Origin: JAMCRM01 sp041685075
GTDB taxonomy: Bacteria > Acidobacteriota > Terriglobia > Bryobacterales > Bryobacteraceae
Assembly: GCA_041685075.1 (NCBI GenBank)
Contig: JAWLGN010000008.1
Location: 1 to 42,944 of the forward strand
Length of the DNA stretch: 42,944 bases
Reading direction: 5' to 3'
Below the pieces are notes generated by a model, which had not been told where the DNA came from, did not search any database, and worked only from the letters and a program-made list of their open reading frames with translations. Positions 39,409 through 42,944 of this stretch are shown piece after piece; position 1 is the stretch's first letter, and every line of letters starts with the position of its first letter. A program made the position numbers and the translations under genes.

Positions 39409-40230
39409 CTAGGGTTGCTGCCCGGAGGCGCTGCCCACCACGCCCTGGTAATGGATGATGCTGTCCACGATGCCGATTTCCACGCGCCGGTTCTTCTGCC
39501 GTCCCTCCGCGGTCTTGTTGGGGGCGCGCGGGTTGGACTTGCCGAAGCCCTTCACTTCCATAATGGCGGCGGGCAGTCCGGCGGCTTCGAGATAGTCGCC
39601 CACGGCCTTGGCGCGCCGCTCCGAGAGGCTCTGGTTGTACTCCGCCGAGCCGGTGTCGTCGGTGTGGCCGTAGACGAAGAGGCGATACCCGTGGGAGGCC
39701 AGCAGCACGCCGGCGATGCGGCTCAGGATCTCGCGGTTCTGGGGGCGCAGGTCGGCCTTGTCGAAATCGAAGTGGAAGGAATCGTTGGCCAGCTCCACCA
39801 CCATGCCGGAAGCGGTGCGGCGGGTGGGGGCGATGCGGCTGAGGGCCTCCTGCATGCGGTCCAGTTCCGCCTGGCGGCGCTTCTGGAGGGCGGCCAGTTC
39901 CTCGCGGCTGAGGGCCTCCCGCTCCTTGGCCTGGCGGGCTTCCATCTCCGCCTGCTCGCGGGCCAGTTCGGCGCGTTCGCGGGCGCTCAACTGCCGGGCC
40001 GCGGCCTCGGCGGCGCGCGCGGCTTCTTCCCGCGCGTCGGCGGCCGACTGCGCCACCGCGCGAGACAGCTTTTCGTATTCCCGCACCTCCCGTTGAATGG
40101 CTTCAGCCTGGCGGTTGGCGGCTGCCAGTTCCTCCTGGAGCGCCTCCACGCGTTGCGACATGATACGGAACCATGCCACCGTACCCACCGCCGCGGCCAG
40201 CAACGCTCCCGCAATCAACGCACGTTTCAC
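39409..40230 (-). CDS. OmpA-family protein with N-terminal anchor and coiled coil
   Basis: A 273-residue protein: a short N-terminal hydrophobic segment (ALIAGALLAAAVGTVAW) that may be an uncleaved anchor, a long Glu/Ala/Arg-rich coiled coil (about 25-135), then a C-terminal OmpA-like peptidoglycan-binding domain. In that domain HFDFDKADLRPQNREIL, YGHTDDTGSAEYNQSLSERRAKAV and GFGKSNPRAPNKTAEGRQKNRRVEI are typical, including the Asp and Arg that bind diaminopimelate. It probably ties a membrane to the cell wall. The start codon is a GTG at 40230. It lies 103 bp below the microcompartment genes, so co-transcription is uncertain. Confidence 0.85.
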   Translation of the reverse strand: MKRALIAGALLAAAVGTVAWFRIMSQRVEALQEELAAANRQAEAIQREVREYEKLSRAVAQSAADAREEAARAAEAAARQLSARERAELAREQAEMEARQAKEREALSREELAALQKRRQAELDRMQEALSRIAPTRRTASGMVVELANDSFHFDFDKADLRPQNREILSRIAGVLLASHGYRLFVYGHTDDTGSAEYNQSLSERRAKAVGDYLEAAGLPAAIMEVKGFGKSNPRAPNKTAEGRQKNRRVEIGIVDSIIHYQGVVGSASGQQP

Positions 40231-40333
40231 GTATCTAGTTTTTCATGGATCGCGCGCGCCCTCAATCCCTGATCCACGGTATCGGCGCCCGTCAAAGAAC
40301 CTGATGAGGCGCGGCGCACGCGGGGCGGCAGCC

Positions 40334-40603
40334 TCAGGCGTTCAACTGCACGTCGTCTACAATGCCCACAATGGCGGTATCGACGGGCGTATCCTTGCAG
40401 CCCTCGGCCATGCGGGCGGAACTTCCCGATACCGCGATGACGCGCTCGCGAGGTCCCGCGCTGACCGTGTCGACGGCCACCACGTAGCCGGCCTCGTCCT
40501 TGCCCTCCGGAGAGACCGGCCGGATGATCAGCAGCGTTTTACCTTCCAGGCGGGGATCCTTGCGCGTCGCCACGACGGTCCCCACCACGCGGGCGAGAAT
40601 CAT
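40334..40603 (-). CDS. Bacterial microcompartment vertex protein (BMC-P, EutN/CcmL family)
   Basis: An 89-residue pentameric shell protein that caps the corners of a protein-shelled organelle. MILARVVGTVVATRKDPRLEGKTLLIIRPV, then YVVAVDTVSAGPRERVIAVSGSSAR and DTAIVGIVDDVQL match the EutN/CcmL beta-barrel fold from end to end. AGGA lies about 7 nt before ATG 40603. It follows the BMC-H gene by 18 bp. Only one vertex protein is seen here, fewer than in most complete shell loci. Confidence 0.93.
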   Translation of the reverse strand: MILARVVGTVVATRKDPRLEGKTLLIIRPVSPEGKDEAGYVVAVDTVSAGPRERVIAVSGSSARMAEGCKDTPVDTAIVGIVDDVQLNA

Positions 40604-40621
40604 GAGTGGTCCTGCGGGCCG

Positions 40622-40921
40622 CTACTTGCCGGCGTTCTGCCCCTGGGTCTTGCCGATCGGCAGAATGTCTTCCAGGCTCTGGTGCGGCCGCGGGATCACG
40701 TGCACGGCGATGAGTTCGCCCACCCGGCGCGCCGCCGCGGCGCCCGCGTCGGTGGCCGCGCGCACCGCCGCCACGTCGCCCCGCACCATGGCGGTGACGT
40801 AGCCGGAGCCGATCTTCTCCCAGCCGATCAGCGAGACCTTGGCGGCCTTCACCATCGCGTCGCAGGCCTCGATCATGGCCACGAAGCCGCGGGTCTCGAT
40901 CATTCCTAACGCTTCACCCAT
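40622..40921 (-). CDS. Bacterial microcompartment hexameric shell protein (BMC-H)
   Basis: A 99-residue single-BMC-domain protein that tiles shell facets. [55 protein letters not shown] and [13 protein letters not shown] are the classic domain signatures; the pore loop reads EKIGSG. A short tail ([19 protein letters not shown]) ends it. GAGGAG lies 8 nt before ATG 40921. It lies 43 bp below the aldolase and 18 bp above the BMC-P gene, in one apparent operon. Confidence 0.95.
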   Translation of the reverse strand: MGEALGMIETRGFVAMIEACDAMVKAAKVSLIGWEKIGSGYVTAMVRGDVAAVRAATDAGAAAARRVGELIAVHVIPRPHQSLEDILPIGKTQGQNAGK

Positions 40922-40964
40922 CTCAGCAACTCCTCTTCATCAACGTGCCCCCGCGCTTATGGGG

Positions 40965-41741
40965 TCACAACCCACGCGCCTTGAGGGCCTCCTCCACGAG
41001 GGTAACCAACTCGTCGCGCGTGACATAGAACCTGTCGGATGCGCCGCCGACCTCTTCGGCCACCACCGGGCAGCCCGGCACGGCGCCTGCCCTGGCCTTC
41101 ACGCCGTAGCGCGTGCGGGACTGGAACAGCTTGTCGACCTCCTGCTTGGGCAGCACCTTGGCGCCGCCCAGCAGCTTCGCTACCAGGGAGATGCGCGCGA
41201 AGTGCTCCACCGTCTCCATGCGGAAGAAGGCCTTGTAGACGTCCTCCCCGTAGCACACCGCGCCGTGGTTCTCCATCAGGATGGCGTCGTACTTGGGGAT
41301 GTAGGGCAGCAGCGGATCGGTCAGTTCGCGCGTGCCCGGCAGGCCGTAATCGGCCAGCGGCACGCAGCCCATGGTAATGATCACTTCCGGCAGCAGCGCC
41401 AGGTTCAGCGGCATGCCCGCCGCCGCAAAACCCGTGGCTACCGGGGGGTGCGCGTGCACCACCGCGCGGACATCCGGACGGAGGTGGTAGATCGTCAGGT
41501 GCATGGCGATCTCGGAGGTGCCTTCCTTGCGCCCGGAGATCTTCTTTCCCTCCATGTCCATGACGATCAGGTCATCCGGGTGCATCATGCCCTTGCAGAC
41601 GCCCGTGGGGGTGGCGAGCAGGCGTTCCTGGTCCAGCCGGATGGTAATGTTGCCGTCGTTGGCCGCCACCCAACCCTTCTGAAACACCAGCCGCCCGATA
41701 TCCACGATGTCCTGGCGGTACTCGCGTTCGGTCTTATCCAT
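40965..41741 (-). CDS. BMC-associated class II aldolase (fuculose/rhamnulose-phosphate aldolase-like)
   Basis: A 258-residue zinc-dependent aldolase of the class II aldolase/adducin family, likely cleaving a sugar-1-phosphate such as L-fuculose-1-P to lactaldehyde and dihydroxyacetone phosphate. Motifs are AANDGNITIRL, TPTGVCKGM, VVHAHPPVATGFA (zinc His pair) and AILMENHGAVCYG (Glu and the next zinc His). The core ends near residue 215, beyond which lies a Gly/Ala/Pro/Val linker and a terminal amphipathic helix (RDELVTLVEEALKARGL), the form of a shell encapsulation peptide. ATG 41741 is preceded by GGAAG. Its place beside shell genes matches fucose/rhamnose-type microcompartments of Planctomycetes and Verrucomicrobia. 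Confidence 0.88.
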   Translation of the reverse strand: MDKTEREYRQDIVDIGRLVFQKGWVAANDGNITIRLDQERLLATPTGVCKGMMHPDDLIVMDMEGKKISGRKEGTSEIAMHLTIYHLRPDVRAVVHAHPPVATGFAAAGMPLNLALLPEVIITMGCVPLADYGLPGTRELTDPLLPYIPKYDAILMENHGAVCYGEDVYKAFFRMETVEHFARISLVAKLLGGAKVLPKQEVDKLFQSRTRYGVKARAGAVPGCPVVAEEVGGASDRFYVTRDELVTLVEEALKARGL

Positions 41742-41805
41742 GAGGGACTTCCGATTGTACCAGAATGCGATGGGCGCGAAAGACCGGGTTGTACAATGGT
41801 GGGAC

Positions 41806-42633
41806 ATGGATCCGCGCCGTATGTGCCCGCACTGCCGGGCCTTCATTACCAACCGGGACAAGGTGTGCCCATACTGCAACGAGCCTGTGGGGCTGCGGGC
41901 GATCGACCGCCGCGATCCGCGGCCGCTGCTGGGCGGCCTGGTGCCGGCCGCGGCCTTCGTGACGGTGCTGATCCTGGTGATCAACCTGGGGCTCTACGTC
42001 GCCACCACGCTTTACAGCATGCGGGCGGGCAACCAGCAGGCCTTCCTCGGCATCGATATTCGCACCCTGTTCGATTTCGGGGCCAAGTACCGGGACGCCA
42101 TCCTGCTGGGGCAGTGGTGGCGGCTGATTACGGCGGGCTTCCTGCACGGCGGCGTGCTGCACTTCGCCTTCAACTCCTGGGTGCTGTTCGATTTGGGGGC
42201 GCAGACCGAGGAGCATTTCGGCGCGGCGCGCATGATCGTGATCTACTTCGCCGCCACCGTGCTGGGTTTTATGGGCAGCACCTGGTGGAGCCCGGCGGTA
42301 TCGGTGGGCGCATCGGCGGGGCTGTTCGGACTCATCGGCGCCATGATCGCGCTGGGGCTGAAGCAGCCTACCGGGGCGGTGGCGGCGGCGCGCGGCGCCT
42401 ACGTGCGCTGGGCCGTCTACATGCTGCTTTTCGGCCTGCTGCCGGGGCTGCGGGTGGACAACGCCGCGCACATCGGCGGGCTGGTGGGCGGTTTCGCAAC
42501 CGCCTGGATCGCCGGGACTCCCTACCTGGCGCGCCCCCTCATCGAGCGCGCCTGGCGCGTGGCGGCCGGTATCTGCGTGTTCCTGACCGCCCTGGCCTTC
42601 CTGAACATGTACCTCTGGCTCGCTTCACAGTAG
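41806..42633 (+). CDS. Rhomboid-family intramembrane protease with N-terminal zinc ribbon
   Basis: A 275-residue membrane protein. Residues 6-24 (CPHCRAFITNRDKVCPYC) form a cytoplasmic CxxC...CxxC zinc ribbon. Six or more transmembrane segments follow, with QWWRLITAGFLHGGVLHFAFN (the rhomboid L1/TM2 signature), VSVGASAGLFGLIGA containing the GxSxG catalytic Ser, and NAAHIGGLVGGFATAW with the catalytic His. ATG 41806 is chosen because it places the zinc ribbon at the N-terminus and GGTGGG precedes it, though very close; in-frame ATG 41770 is an alternative. Its end overlaps the convergent amidase gene by 9 bp. The substrate is unknown. Confidence 0.88.
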   Translation: MDPRRMCPHCRAFITNRDKVCPYCNEPVGLRAIDRRDPRPLLGGLVPAAAFVTVLILVINLGLYVATTLYSMRAGNQQAFLGIDIRTLFDFGAKYRDAILLGQWWRLITAGFLHGGVLHFAFNSWVLFDLGAQTEEHFGAARMIVIYFAATVLGFMGSTWWSPAVSVGASAGLFGLIGAMIALGLKQPTGAVAAARGAYVRWAVYMLLFGLLPGLRVDNAAHIGGLVGGFATAWIAGTPYLARPLIERAWRVAAGICVFLTALAFLNMYLWLASQ

Positions 42634-42944
42634 CCGGCGCAGCGGCATCTCCACCGCGATGAGCGCTTCGGCGCGCTCGCCATACGGGCCTTCGGCGGCG
42701 ATTTCCCCTTCGCCGGTCATGGCCAGCGAGCAGCCGATGCACTTGCGTCCCGCCCAGGGTCCCGCGGCGACCGGGCCGACGTTGCTCACCCCCACCACCG
42801 GCAGGCCGAAGCGCCGGGCCAGCGCACTGTAGGAACCGCGCCACAGCGCGCCGTAGGGGTCGCGGCGGTTGTCGTGCTTCGCCTCCACCGCCCAGGCGCA
42901 CGGCGAAAGCAGCATCTGGGCGCCCATGCGGGCCAGGGTTTCTC
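42625..42944 (-). CDS. Nitrilase-superfamily amidohydrolase, C-terminal part
   Basis: The frame is open to the window's right edge, so the N-terminal part lies outside. The visible 105 residues read ARMGAQMLLSPCAWA, then RGSYSALARRFGLPVVGVSNVG, followed by GRKCIGCSLAMTGEGEIAAEG and EALIAVEMPL, the typical second half of carbon-nitrogen hydrolases. The catalytic Glu, Lys and Cys would be upstream and cannot be seen; the visible Cys pair in KCIGCS is not the nucleophile by position. The gene end overlaps the rhomboid end by 9 bp, tail to tail. Confidence 0.8.
   Translation of the reverse strand, partial: ETLARMGAQMLLSPCAWAVEAKHDNRRDPYGALWRGSYSALARRFGLPVVGVSNVGPVAAGPWAGRKCIGCSLAMTGEGEIAAEGPYGERAEALIAVEMPLRRLL

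Noticed and set aside
41806..42633. Rhombosortase acting on the LPAAS-tailed protein.
   Set aside because: The two genes are over 12 kb apart, the substrate tail is not of the GlyGly-CTERM type, and the zinc-ribbon rhomboid looks like an ordinary family member.

Overview
The window is about 43 kb of GC-rich, densely coded chromosome, most likely from an Acidobacteriota (Bryobacterales/Solibacter-like) soil bacterium. The best pointers are a full-length ADOP-type permease (the acidobacterial duplicated orphan permease family, 9002-11410), secreted malectin/beta-helix proteins, a Gram-negative LPxxx-type sorting tail, and a radical-SAM protein of the tetraether/membrane-spanning-lipid synthase type. 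Acidobacteria are known producers of membrane-spanning ether lipids. I see no phage, insertion sequence, CRISPR array, tRNA or rRNA.

Layout. 1-1612: a truncated secreted ThuA-domain protein, divergent from a Crp/Fnr regulator. 1631-7510: two paralogous secreted malectin plus beta-helix proteins; the larger carries an inserted block of Ig-like, CBM-like and BACON-like modules. 7699-11410: an EEP-family phosphoesterase, divergent from the ADOP permease. 11424-15257: a tight five-gene minus-strand operon, egtB-egtD-DinB-DUF5996-UBP zinc finger, with both core ergothioneine enzymes. 15422-18135: a secreted M28 peptidase, divergent from a secreted serine hydrolase. 18233-23310: a translationally coupled nucleoside scavenging operon (pyrimidine phosphorylase, NupC transporter, purine phosphorylase, cytidine deaminase and an amidohydrolase with a signal peptide). 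23311-27390: Uup-type ABC-F ATPase, then the Tes/Mss-like radical-SAM protein closed by a strong intrinsic terminator. 27493-29295: a UroD-fold protein that has lost its usual zinc motif, divergent from a low-complexity exported protein with an LPAAS sorting-like tail. 29324-39295: a trehalose/glucan region with treS-maltokinase fusion, treY and malQ on the minus strand and a divergent otsA-otsB fusion. 39409-41741: an OmpA-like protein below a small bacterial-microcompartment locus (class II aldolase, BMC-H hexamer, BMC-P pentamer). 41806-42944: a zinc-ribbon rhomboid protease and the C-terminal part of a nitrilase-family amidase.

How the genes work together. The nucleoside operon imports and dismantles purine and pyrimidine nucleosides. 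The trehalose region gathers three routes to and from trehalose (from UDP-glucose/glucose-6-P, from glucan ends, and from maltose), but TreZ and GlgE, needed to complete two of them, are not in the window. The egt operon makes a thiol antioxidant. The aldolase-BMC genes look like the core of a sugar-phosphate aldolase metabolosome, and the aldolase carries a C-terminal extension that looks like an encapsulation peptide. The most unusual genes are the Tes/Mss-like enzyme, the minimal BMC locus, the egt-linked accessory genes and the sorting-tail protein. All functions are inferred from motifs read by eye; no database search was run.
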